Assembly: GCF_030815975.1 (NCBI RefSeq) | Contig: NZ_JAUSXL010000001.1 | Location: forward strand, 620,001-684,000 | From: Variovorax paradoxus | GTDB lineage: Bacteria; Pseudomonadota; Gammaproteobacteria; Burkholderiales; Burkholderiaceae_C | Length of the DNA stretch: 64,000 nucleotides | Direction of reading: 5' to 3' | Shown: positions 49,533-57,632 of the stretch, piece after piece | Layout: each line of letters begins with the position of its first letter | Numbering within the stretch: position 1 is the stretch's first letter | Made by a program: the position numbers and the translations under genes | The notes under the pieces: model-generated | Databases searched by the model: none | Told to the model about the DNA's origin: nothing | What the model saw: only the letters and a program-made list of their open reading frames with translations

Positions 49533-51527
49533 ATGCCAGCCTCCACGCCAGCCGCCGCCAGCGCCGAAAGCATCCGGTTCGATCCGCACGTCCTCTTCCT
49601 GAGCTGTTCCGCACGCATGGTCGAGCTGAGTTTGAAAGGAGAGCGCCTCGAACTCGCCGACGCGTCGCCATTGCGTGACGATGTTTCGACCGACGAGATC
49701 ACGCCGCTTCCGATCCTCACGCACTACGACGACAAGCTGGGGCGCTACCCCTACACCGGCTTCAAGGCGGGCGAGGCATTCCCGATCGGCACCGATGCCG
49801 TCCGCGAGTCGGGCATCGAGGTCGTGGTCGCGGGCAGGCGCTATGGCAAGGGCTCCTCGCGCGAGCACAGCCCGACCGCCGAGAAGGCGGCCGGCGTGCG
49901 GCTGGTCATCGCCGAAAGCTTCGAGCGCCTGTATCGGCAGAACGCCGACAACATCGGCTTGTTCACCTCGACCGACTTCGGCCTGGTCGCGCGCATCCAG
50001 GCGGGCGGGGCGATCCTGGTCGAGGACCTGGTGGCCGGTCGCGACGCGCTGGCCGCGGCGATCCTCAAGAGTGGCGGGCTGCTGCGCTTCGGCCAGCGAT
50101 TCATGCGCGACATCACCGTGCCGCCCGACGCCCAGGACGTGCGTCCGCGCACTCTGTTCGAGAAGATCGTGGCGCGCCACGCGCTCGCCACCGAGCTGAC
50201 GCAGGCGCATCCCGCACCCGGCGATGGTGCCTTCGTACGCGCCGACCTTCGCTTCATCCACGAGTACTACACAGCCATGGCCGCACACATGCTGCATACG
50301 GCCTTCGGCCGTCCGCTCGTGCTGCACGACGCCGATTCAATCGTCGTCTTCGAAGACCACACGTCCTATGTCGAGGAGAGCCCCGCGCACGTGCGTGGCG
50401 GCCTGGTGCCGAATGTGCATCGCATGGTCGAGGCGCAGCGCAAATTCGCTGCCGCCTATGGACTGCGCTCGCACCGCACGCTCACGGAGGAACAGGCCGC
50501 CAAGGACGACGGCACCCACGTGGCCGGCATCTCGCACGCCATGGTGGCGGAACACTACGCGCTGCCGGGCCAACTGGTGGTGGGCACGGATTCACACACG
50601 CCCCACAGCGGCGCCCTCGGTTGCGTGGCCTTCGGCGTCGGAACCACGGACATGGCGAATGCCTTCGTGACGGGAGCGGTGCGGCTGACGGTGCCGCAGT
50701 CCCTGAAGATCGTGCTCGATGGCTCGCTTGCCGATGGCGTGACCGCCAAAGACGTGGTGCTGCATCTGCTGGCGCTGCCCTTCGTGCGCGACGGCGACGG
50801 GGTCGGCAAGGTGTTCGAGTTCACGGGCGAGGTGGTGCGGCGCATGACCACCGATGAGCGCGCCACGCTCACCAACATGACGGCGGAACTCGGTGGCTTC
50901 ACTGGCCTGGTCGCTCCCGATGCCGAGACCGTGCGTTTCCTGCGCGAGCGCCGCGGCATCGACTTTGAAGTCGAGCCGTGGATGCGCAGCGACGACGGCG
51001 CGGCCTACGCCAGAACGCTCCACGTCGACTGCACGCCGATTCCCCCCATGGTCGCGGCACCCGGCGATCCGGGCAACGGCCTGCCGCTTGCGGCGGTCGG
51101 CGAGCGGGTGCGCATCGACATCGCCTACGGGGGCTCGTGCACGGCCGGCAAGCGCGAAGACTTCGACCACTACCACGCGGTACTCAGGTGGGCGGCGGAC
51201 CGCGGGCTCAAGGTCGCTCCCGGGGTGGCGCTGTATCTCCAGTTCGGGACCACCGCGGTGCGCGACCACTGCGTCGCAGCCGGTTACATGGATGCGTTCG
51301 AACGCGTGGGCGCACGCATGCTCCAGCCCTCCTGCGGCGCTTGCGGCAACTGCGGACCGGGCGGCTCGGTGCGGGCCGACCAGGTCACCGTGAGCGCCAT
51401 CAACCGCAACTTCCCCGGCCGGGGCGGACCCGGGAAGGTCTGGCTCGCCAGCCCGCCCACGGTGGCGGCGAGCGCGATTGCGGGCGAACTCATTTCGTTC
51501 GCCGAGCTCCAGGCGCGCCATCCATGA
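49533..51527 (+). CDS. Single-chain aconitase-family dehydratase with LeuD-like domain before LeuC-like domains
   Basis: A 664-residue protein in which the small swivelling domain comes first (about residues 40-190: RDDVSTDEITPL, then GKGSSREHSPTAEKAAGVRL and SFERLYRQNADNIG) and the large [4Fe-4S] part follows (DHTSYVEESP, VVGTDSHTPHSGALGCVAFG, GGSCTAGKREDFDHY, PSCGACGNCGPG). The cluster ligands are the cysteine in SCTAG and the two in SCGACGNC-type spacing. In LeuC/LeuD and aconitase the order is large then small, so this is a permuted fusion. It should isomerise or dehydrate a hydroxy-di- or tricarboxylate; the downstream Bug receptor and LeuB remnant support an isopropylmalate-like pathway. 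Confidence 0.85.
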   Translation: MPASTPAAASAESIRFDPHVLFLSCSARMVELSLKGERLELADASPLRDDVSTDEITPLPILTHYDDKLGRYPYTGFKAGEAFPIGTDAVRESGIEVVVAGRRYGKGSSREHSPTAEKAAGVRLVIAESFERLYRQNADNIGLFTSTDFGLVARIQAGGAILVEDLVAGRDALAAAILKSGGLLRFGQRFMRDITVPPDAQDVRPRTLFEKIVARHALATELTQAHPAPGDGAFVRADLRFIHEYYTAMAAHMLHTAFGRPLVLHDADSIVVFEDHTSYVEESPAHVRGGLVPNVHRMVEAQRKFAAAYGLRSHRTLTEEQAAKDDGTHVAGISHAMVAEHYALPGQLVVGTDSHTPHSGALGCVAFGVGTTDMANAFVTGAVRLTVPQSLKIVLDGSLADGVTAKDVVLHLLALPFVRDGDGVGKVFEFTGEVVRRMTTDERATLTNMTAELGGFTGLVAPDAETVRFLRERRGIDFEVEPWMRSDDGAAYARTLHVDCTPIPPMVAAPGDPGNGLPLAAVGERVRIDIAYGGSCTAGKREDFDHYHAVLRWAADRGLKVAPGVALYLQFGTTAVRDHCVAAGYMDAFERVGARMLQPSCGACGNCGPGGSVRADQVTVSAINRNFPGRGGPGKVWLASPPTVAASAIAGELISFAELQARHP

Positions 51528-51555
51528 ATTCCAACAAGGCCAGAGAGACAAACCC

Positions 51556-52539
51556 ATGCGTGCACATTCCCTGCGGAAAGCCATTTCCCATTCATTTGCG
51601 ACAGCATTGCTTGCGACGTCATGGCTCGCCGCGGCGCAATCCTCGAACGCCGACCGGCCGATCCGGATCGTCGTTCCCCTGGCCGCCGGCTCGACGGTCG
51701 ATGCGGTCGCCCGCGCGGTCGCGCCGGCCTTCGGACGCGCGACCAGCCATCCGATCGTGGTGGAGAACGTGGTCGGCGCCGGGGGAATTCCGGGCACCGC
51801 ACAGATCGTGAAGGCACCCAAGGATGGGCTCACGCTCGGCTTGGTGTCGTCCAACCACGTCATCAATCCAGGCATCTACAAGACGATTCCCTACGACAGC
51901 ATGAAGGACATCACGCCCATCGCGGTACTGGCCACGGTGCCGGTCGTGCTGGTGGTGAACAACGCGCTTCCGGTGAAGAGCGTGAAGGAGCTGCTGGCCT
52001 ATGCGAAGGCCAATCCCGGCAAGCTCAACTACGGGTCCGCCGGCAACGGGAGCGTGCTCCACCTGGCGGGGGAACTGATGGTGAGCGAAACCGGCATCGA
52101 CATGAAGCACGTGCCCTATCGCGGCACCGGACCGCTCATCACCGACCTGATCGGCGGACAGGTGCAGCTCGCATTCGTTTCGATCTCGCAGGTCGCCCCG
52201 CAGATCAAGGCCGGGGCGCTGCGCGCATTGGCGGTGTCGACGCCGGCGCGCTCCGCGGCCTTGCCTGATGTGCCGACGATGATGGAATCGGGCGTGCCCA
52301 GGTACAGCTTCGACGCCTGGATTGCGTTGATCGGTCCGGCCGGTTTGCCCAAACCCGTGGTCGACAGCTATGCCGCGGCGGTGCAAGAGGCCTTGGTCTC
52401 GCCGGAGGCAAGAAACGTCATCGCCGGCCAAGGGCTCACGGTCCTGAACACGGGGCCTGAGCTTGCGCCAGCCTTCTTCCAGTTCGAGTTGGCGAAGCAC
52501 CAGAAGCTGGTGAAGCAGTCTGGCGCCACCCTGGATTGA
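51556..52539 (+). CDS. Bug-family (TctC-like) substrate-binding protein
   Basis: A 327-residue periplasmic receptor with a signal peptide of about 28 residues (ATSWLAAA/QSS), RPIRIVVPLAAGSTVDAVAR, VENVVGAGGIPGTAQIV, HVPYRGTGPLITDLIGGQ and LPDVPTMMESGVPRYSFDAW. It follows the aconitase-family gene by 28 bp and precedes the LeuB-like remnant by 4 bp, so all three formed one operon. The ligand is presumably a carboxylate used by that pathway. Confidence 0.92.
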   Translation: MRAHSLRKAISHSFATALLATSWLAAAQSSNADRPIRIVVPLAAGSTVDAVARAVAPAFGRATSHPIVVENVVGAGGIPGTAQIVKAPKDGLTLGLVSSNHVINPGIYKTIPYDSMKDITPIAVLATVPVVLVVNNALPVKSVKELLAYAKANPGKLNYGSAGNGSVLHLAGELMVSETGIDMKHVPYRGTGPLITDLIGGQVQLAFVSISQVAPQIKAGALRALAVSTPARSAALPDVPTMMESGVPRYSFDAWIALIGPAGLPKPVVDSYAAAVQEALVSPEARNVIAGQGLTVLNTGPELAPAFFQFELAKHQKLVKQSGATLD

Positions 52540-52543
52540 GGGC

Positions 52544-52797
52544 ATGCCTGCATTCAGGATCGCGATGCTGCCGGGCGAGGGCACATCCGGGCCGTGGGGC
52601 TTCTGCTGCGCCACTCCGCGCGCCGGCCCGATCTGTCCGCCGCTGTCGAGGCTGCGATACGCTCGGTGCTCGGCCAGGGCTACCGTACCGCGGACATCCA
52701 ATGCAGCAGCACCCGGCTGGTTGGAACGACGCGCATGGGCGACCTCATCGCCGACGCTGTAAGAAGCGGGTCGACGCCCGCCATCACCGAGCACTGA
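52544..52797 (+). pseudogene. Internally deleted isopropylmalate/isocitrate dehydrogenase-like gene (LeuB family)
   Basis: The ATG at 52544 begins FRIAMLPGEGT, the LeuB-family N-terminus with its LPGDG-like motif. From about 52585, one frame over, the sequence jumps to the C-terminal part: IRAVGLLLRHSARRPDLSAA, then VEAAIRSVLGQGYRTADI and GTTRMGDLIADAV, ending at 52797. About 800 bp encoding the catalytic core are missing compared with a usual 350-residue enzyme. The remnant cannot be functional. The intact gene would have been a decarboxylating dehydrogenase acting after the neighbouring aconitase-type enzyme. Confidence 0.75.
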
Positions 52798-52801
52798 AGC
52801 C

Positions 52802-53482
52802 ATGATTACCTTGCACCATTGCGTGAGCGCACGTTCGTTTCGTCCCTTGTGGATGCTGGAGGAACTCGGGATTCCGTACGACCTGAAGATGATGCCGTTC
52901 CCGCCCCGCGCGCTGGCCCGGTCGTTCCTGGAGATCAATCCCCTGGGAACCGTGCCGGCCATGGTCGACGGGACTGTTCGCATGACCGAGTCGTCCGCCA
53001 TCTGCCAGTACCTGGCGGCGCGCTTCTCCCCGGGAAAGCTCGATGTCGGCGTCGATGAGCTGGCCTTCGGCGCCTACCTGAATTACCTGCATTTCGGCGA
53101 GGCGACCTTGACGTTCCCGCAGACGCTGGTGCTGCGCTATCTGCACTTCGAAACGGGCGAACGGCGCCAGCCCCAGGTGGCCCATGACTACGGCAAGTGG
53201 TTCCTCGCGAGGTTGCGCACGCTGGAACCTCTCTTGGCGGAGCAGGCGTTCCTTTGTGCGCACCGTTTCACCGCCGCCGATGTTTCGGTCGGCTACGCGC
53301 TGCTGCTGGCTCAGCATCTCGGCCTCGACCAGCAGTTCACGCCCTCGGTTCGCGCCTACTGGGAGCGCCTGCAGGCGAGGCCTGCTTACCGGCGCGCGAT
53401 GGTGGCCCAGAACGGTGCCGCCATCTCGCAGGGGGTGCCCACGATTCCGTCGCCCGACATCAGGCCCGAAGAGCTGGCTTAG
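52802..53482 (+). CDS. Glutathione S-transferase family protein
   Basis: A 226-residue GST. The thioredoxin-like N-terminal domain (residues 1-80) has HHCVSARSFRPLWMLEELGIPY, with the cis-proline in LGTVPAMVDG and the glutathione-contact MTESSAICQYL. The C-terminal helical domain carries FTAADVSVGYALLLAQHLGL. It may detoxify electrophiles or act in a catabolic step. It follows the LeuB-like remnant by 4 bp and may have been read with that operon. Confidence 0.9.
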   Translation: MITLHHCVSARSFRPLWMLEELGIPYDLKMMPFPPRALARSFLEINPLGTVPAMVDGTVRMTESSAICQYLAARFSPGKLDVGVDELAFGAYLNYLHFGEATLTFPQTLVLRYLHFETGERRQPQVAHDYGKWFLARLRTLEPLLAEQAFLCAHRFTAADVSVGYALLLAQHLGLDQQFTPSVRAYWERLQARPAYRRAMVAQNGAAISQGVPTIPSPDIRPEELA

Positions 53483-53527
53483 ACAGCGTCATCACCTGCC
53501 AGGACCAGCGCGCTGTTCTTCAGGCGC

Positions 53528-53557
53528 TTGACCCGGATGTTGTTACCCTTGTATAAT
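53528..53557 (+). promoter_or_regulatory. Predicted sigma-70 promoter of the TetR gene
   Basis: TTGACC at 53528-53533, an 18-base spacer and a perfect TATAAT at 53552-53557. The following palindrome (53557-53576) would sit at the transcription start, fitting repression by the encoded TetR protein. Confidence 0.6.
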
Positions 53558-53576
53558 TGAGCGACCACTTACTCAA
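53557..53576. promoter_or_regulatory. Putative TetR operator 1
   Basis: TTGAGCGACCACTTACTCAA: 6-base arms TTGAGC and ACTCAA with five of six bases complementary and an 8-base centre. It begins at the last base of the -10 hexamer and lies upstream of the TetR start at 53591. It shares arm sequence and spacing with the palindrome before the SDR gene. Confidence 0.5.
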
Positions 53577-53590
53577 ATAAAGTTAAGAGA

Positions 53591-54160
53591 ATGGCCCGTC
53601 CCCTGAGCGAGGAAAAGCGCGCAGCCTTGCTCGAGGCAGCGTCAGACCTTGTCGCCACCCTCGGCACTGGCGCTTCCACAGCGAAGATCGCGCAGGCGGC
53701 CGGCGTGTCCGAAGGAACGCTATTCACGTACTTTCCGACCAAGGATGACCTCCTCAATCAATTGTTCGTGGAGATCGAGACTGACTTGGCCGCGACGATG
53801 CTGGCGCCGTATCCGGTGGATGCGTCACCTCGAGACCTGCTGTGTCTCGTCTGGAATCGCCTGATCGACTGGGGGCTGGCCCACTCCACATCGCGCAAGG
53901 CGCTGCGCCAGTTGAAGGTGTCGGACCGCGTGACGAAAGAGAGCCGCAGCCGTTGCCACGCCATGCTGAGGGATGCACGTGCGATCGTGGAGCGATGTCT
54001 GTCGGGGCATGCGGCGCCAGGCAGGCTCGCCTTCTACATCGACACGATCCTGTTCGACCTGGCCGACATCACCATCAATGCGATCGCCTCGAAGCCCAGG
54101 GAAGCCAAAGCCATCAGGCAGGCCGGGTTCGACCTGTTCTGGAAAGGTTCGGCGGCCTGA
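53591..54160 (+). CDS. TetR-family transcriptional regulator
   Basis: A 189-residue TetR regulator: helix-turn-helix in residues 10-55 (ALLEAASDLVATLGTGASTA, then AGVSEGTLFTYFPTKDDLLNQL) and a helical ligand-binding domain. It is followed by the SDR gene with a 50-bp gap containing a matching palindrome, so it likely represses both itself and the SDR gene. Confidence 0.92.
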   Translation: MARPLSEEKRAALLEAASDLVATLGTGASTAKIAQAAGVSEGTLFTYFPTKDDLLNQLFVEIETDLAATMLAPYPVDASPRDLLCLVWNRLIDWGLAHSTSRKALRQLKVSDRVTKESRSRCHAMLRDARAIVERCLSGHAAPGRLAFYIDTILFDLADITINAIASKPREAKAIRQAGFDLFWKGSAA

Positions 54161-54177
54161 CTTTTTTTTATCAATGA

Positions 54178-54197
54178 ATGAGTATGTAATCACTCAT
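54178..54197. promoter_or_regulatory. Putative TetR operator 2, before SDR gene
   Basis: ATGAGTATGTAATCACTCAT: perfect 6-base arms ATGAGT/ACTCAT around an 8-base centre, 13 bp before the SDR start codon. Same arm length and spacing as the palindrome before the TetR gene. Confidence 0.55.
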
Positions 54198-54210
54198 ATG
54201 AGGAACCTGT

Positions 54211-55128
54211 ATGTCAAATCGAAAAGGCTTCACCGAAGCGGATGTCCCCGATCAGTCGGGAAAGAGCTTCATCGTCACAGGCGCCAATGCTGGCGTCGGC
54301 TTCGAAGTGTCGAGGGCACTCGCCGCGAGAGGCGCGCGCGTGCTGTTGGGTTGCCGCGACGAGGCGAAGGCCGCGGAAGCCATCACGCGGATCAAGCGCA
54401 TCACGCCGAAGGCGGATGTCAGCTGGCTACCGCTCGACCTGGGCGATTTGGAGAGCATTCGCGCTGCGGCCAGAGCCGTTGCGGCGGAACCGCGGATCGA
54501 CGCCCTTATCAACAACGCGGGCATCATGAACCCGCCCCTGATGCGCACCAAGCAGGGGTTTGAGTCGCAGTTCGGGGTCAACCATCTGGGCGTGTTCGCG
54601 CTGACCTCGCTGCTTCTGCCCAAGCTGGCCCAAGCGCCCGGATCGCGCGTCGTCGTCACGTCGAGCATCGCGCATCTCAAGGGCAAGATCGATTGGGACG
54701 ACCTCAACGCCGAGCACAGTTATTCGAAGGGGGATCGCTATGGCGGCAGCAAGCTGGCCAATGCGCTGTTCTTCTTCGAGCTGGATCGTCGCCTGCGCGC
54801 GTCAAGGTCTCCCATCACGGCCGTCGGCATCCATCCGGGCGTCGCCAGCACCAGCCTGGGACGGCATATGGGGCCGGCCCAGTGGGCGGGCCCGATCGTC
54901 GGCCTGCTCCTCAACAGTGCCGACAAGGGCGCATGGCCCGCACTGCTTGCGGCGACGGGAAGCGTGAAGCCCGGGGGCTACTACGGGCCCATCGGATTCG
55001 GCGGCATCCGGGGTGTGGCAGGTGAGGCCAAACGAGCTCTGCAAGCCGAGGATCCGGAACTTGCAAAGCGGTTGTGGGATGTCTCCATTGCCATGACCGG
55101 TATCGACCCGGGCTTGCTGCCGGCCTGA
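54211..55128 (+). CDS. Short-chain dehydrogenase/reductase (SDR), retinol dehydrogenase-like
   Basis: A 305-residue classical-type SDR: cofactor motif TGANAGVG at about residues 23-30, NNAGIM near 110, catalytic serine in VVVTSSIAH and YGGSK (Tyr-x3-Lys) near 177. The length and the HPGVASTSLGRHM segment place it with retinol dehydrogenase / WW-domain oxidoreductase-like proteins found in bacteria as TetR-linked NADP reductases. Substrate unknown. Confidence 0.9.
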   Translation: MSNRKGFTEADVPDQSGKSFIVTGANAGVGFEVSRALAARGARVLLGCRDEAKAAEAITRIKRITPKADVSWLPLDLGDLESIRAAARAVAAEPRIDALINNAGIMNPPLMRTKQGFESQFGVNHLGVFALTSLLLPKLAQAPGSRVVVTSSIAHLKGKIDWDDLNAEHSYSKGDRYGGSKLANALFFFELDRRLRASRSPITAVGIHPGVASTSLGRHMGPAQWAGPIVGLLLNSADKGAWPALLAATGSVKPGGYYGPIGFGGIRGVAGEAKRALQAEDPELAKRLWDVSIAMTGIDPGLLPA

Positions 55129-55155
55129 AGGCTTGCCGAACACCGATGGCGGCGC

Positions 55156-56745
55156 TCAAGAACTCTGGCAGCTGTAGCTGTCCGCCGAGTTCACGTCGCC
55201 GCTGCCCTTGTATTTCGGAAAGGTCGGGTACTTGCACAAGGGACGCGCCAGGACGGGGGCTTTGGTCGTCACGTCCAGCTTCGTCGCCACGATCTTTTGC
55301 GTGGACGGCTTTGCGCCACCCTCTCGCCATTTCGCGACAGCGTCCACCAGGTCGACGGTGTCAGGACCGACGCCGCCGGCGCAATGCTGGACGCCCGGCT
55401 GGAGGAAGAACTCCATCGAGGCATCCCGCGCGGAGGCGCCGCCGACCGTGGTCGCGACATCGTTGAAGTACTTGATCGAGCCCTTGTAGCTGATTGCCCA
55501 GTCGTTCGTTCCATGGGCAAGGATCATCTTGCCGCCCTGCCCGAAGAAGGAGCGAAGGTCCGGCGTCGCATCGAGCGTGGTGGCCGCGAGCCGCAGTCCC
55601 GCAGAGTAGAACTCCGGATCGAAACCAAGCACGTTGAAGGTCGGATCGCCCGTGACCCAGTACTTCACGAGGCCGCTCCCGAACTGGAACTGCAGGCCGG
55701 TGCCGCCGATGGCGGAGCCGGTCACCCACAGGGGCCAGCCCAGGTCCTCGCCACCAGGTCCCCAGCCGGGGTAGACGGTTGTTCCGTCCGCACGCTTGAG
55801 CTCGGAGTAGATCGTGTTGGCGGTCGCGATCTGCGGGTCGGTCAGGCATGTGTCGGCGTCGCCTGCCGTGCAGCGCAACGCCGTGGGGTTGAAAGTGCAG
55901 GCTTCCTGGTTGCTCACGATGCCATCGGCAACACCATCGAGGGCGTCGCACTGCGCGGTGACGGTCTTGCCGATGAGCGAGACCTTCGCATCGCTGAGTT
56001 GCCCGCCCGGCGCGGCGAGCGCCTTTCCGTTCGCAACGAAGGCCTGGAACAGTTCGGTGAAAGAGTAGGCCGGTGCACGCACGACGATGCCGTCGAAGTC
56101 GTTCGGGAATCGCGTGGCCTGAATCAATGCCTCCCTGCCGCCATTGGAGCAGCCCTCGAAATAGCTGAACTGGGCATCCGAGCCATAACGCTTGCGAACG
56201 ATCTCCTTGGTGACCTCATTGACCGAGTGGATCGAGAGATAGCCGAAGTCCGCCTGGGCCGTGGCATTGTTCAAAAAGACCGAGGCGTCCAGGCCGTCGC
56301 CCTGGCGCCCGCCGTCCGAGGCCACGAGTACGTAGCCGGCGGTCGAACCGCTTGGCGAGGCGGGCGCGATGTTGATGCTGCCGTCCCAACCGCCGCCACC
56401 GGCATACAGGAGCTTGCTGTTCCACGCGGTGGGCAGACGCACCTCGAAGTTGAGCGTGCCGTGAAGGGTGCCCTTGACCTTGCAGTACTCCGCGGCCCCT
56501 GCCGTTGCCGGGACGAGCGCGGCCTCTTTCAGCGTCGCACCGGCAAGCGAAGCGCCGGCGAAGACCGCACACTTGTCCTGTGCCGACGCGACCGGCTCGG
56601 GCACCGGCGGCGGAGTTTGCGTTGGCGGTGGCGTTGGCGTGGATGTCGGAAACAGCACCGGGAAGCTGCTTCCACCGCTACCGCCGCCGCAGGCCACCAG
56701 CAGGATGGAGAGCGCGCAGCCCGCCATCGAGAGAGGGTTTTTCAT
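55156..56745 (-). CDS. Tannase/feruloyl esterase family lipoprotein
   Basis: A 529-residue secreted esterase. The N-terminus is a lipoprotein signal (LSILLVAC lipobox, cysteine near residue 19) followed by a glycine stretch and a proline/threonine-rich linker (TPTPPPTQTPPP). The tannase-family elements are FEGCSNGGREALIQATRFP with the nucleophile serine near 200, the AHGTNDWAI region, and the histidine in GVQHCAGGVGPD near 453, together with the characteristic cysteines. It should hydrolyse ester bonds of aromatic acids (galloyl or feruloyl type) outside the inner membrane. The start at 56745 is fixed by the signal peptide. It is divergent from the Crp/Fnr gene. Confidence 0.9.
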   Translation of the reverse strand: MKNPLSMAGCALSILLVACGGGSGGSSFPVLFPTSTPTPPPTQTPPPVPEPVASAQDKCAVFAGASLAGATLKEAALVPATAGAAEYCKVKGTLHGTLNFEVRLPTAWNSKLLYAGGGGWDGSINIAPASPSGSTAGYVLVASDGGRQGDGLDASVFLNNATAQADFGYLSIHSVNEVTKEIVRKRYGSDAQFSYFEGCSNGGREALIQATRFPNDFDGIVVRAPAYSFTELFQAFVANGKALAAPGGQLSDAKVSLIGKTVTAQCDALDGVADGIVSNQEACTFNPTALRCTAGDADTCLTDPQIATANTIYSELKRADGTTVYPGWGPGGEDLGWPLWVTGSAIGGTGLQFQFGSGLVKYWVTGDPTFNVLGFDPEFYSAGLRLAATTLDATPDLRSFFGQGGKMILAHGTNDWAISYKGSIKYFNDVATTVGGASARDASMEFFLQPGVQHCAGGVGPDTVDLVDAVAKWREGGAKPSTQKIVATKLDVTTKAPVLARPLCKYPTFPKYKGSGDVNSADSYSCQSS

Positions 56746-56847
56746 GATTTGTCTCCTGTTCGTACTGCCACATAAACTCAAGCGCCTCAGGCATGTCGCC
56801 TGCGCAGCGCATGCTAGGCAGTAGGGCCGAGGAAGAAAGTCTTTCCA

Positions 56848-57543
56848 ATGACAAAGCAGGTGCAGACCATTGCCATGTTGCGAGCGGCTGCTTGGGCTCG
56901 CGGGCTGACGCAAGAGCAACTCCAGCGTGTCGAACTGGAAACGCAGGAGCGCTTCTATTCGGCCGGTGAAATCGTCTGTCAGAAATCAAGCGCTGCCACG
57001 CATTGGATCGGCGTCGTCGAAGGCATGGTCAAGGTCGACGTGCTTTCGGCGGACGGCCGGAGCACCACCTTGACGGGGGTATCCAATGGCGGTTGGCTCG
57101 GGGAGGGAGCCATACTCAAAGGGGAATTGCGTCCCTACGGCGTTGTCGCGCTGCGCGACAGCCGCATTGCATTGATGCCGAGCCAGACCTTCCGCTACTT
57201 GGTTGCCAACAGCTTGAGCTTCTGCCATTTCATGATCGACCAGCTCAACGCAAGGCTCGGCCAGTTCATTGCGCTTGCCGAGAGCTATCGGATGCACGAC
57301 ATCAATTCGCGCGTGGCGAGCTGCCTGGCTGAACTCTTCAATCCCCAACTCAACCCCCGGACGCATCCAGTGCTGCACATATCGCAGGAGGAGATCGGCC
57401 GGCTGGCCGGCATTTCCCGCCAGGTCGCCCATCGCGCCCTGCACGAGTTGGAGGAAGCGGGCCTGCTTCACATCCGCTACAGCAGCATCGACGTGTTGAA
57501 CGTCGACGGCCTGCGGCTCTACGCGCGCGAGCACTCGGAATGA
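56848..57543 (+). CDS. Crp/Fnr-family transcriptional regulator
   Basis: A 231-residue regulator with an N-terminal cyclic-nucleotide-binding-type beta-barrel (about residues 20-120: FYSAGEIVCQKSS, GWLGEGAILKGE) and a C-terminal winged helix (HISQEEIGRLAGISRQVAHR, about 178-197). The FNR cysteine cluster is absent. It is divergent from the tannase-family lipoprotein gene across 102 bp and may control it. Confidence 0.88.
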   Translation: MTKQVQTIAMLRAAAWARGLTQEQLQRVELETQERFYSAGEIVCQKSSAATHWIGVVEGMVKVDVLSADGRSTTLTGVSNGGWLGEGAILKGELRPYGVVALRDSRIALMPSQTFRYLVANSLSFCHFMIDQLNARLGQFIALAESYRMHDINSRVASCLAELFNPQLNPRTHPVLHISQEEIGRLAGISRQVAHRALHELEEAGLLHIRYSSIDVLNVDGLRLYAREHSE

Positions 57544-57632
57544 GGGCCTCGTGCGATTCGTGTGGCCCGACACTGCCCGGGTTCAGGGCGAATGCCGTGA
57601 ATCGCGCATCCTGAACATCCGGGTTTCTGCGT

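Noticed and set aside
54161..54170. T-run directly after the TetR stop as a Rho-independent terminator
   Set aside because: No stable GC-rich stem precedes the T-run, and the next gene appears to have its own operator 8 bp later.
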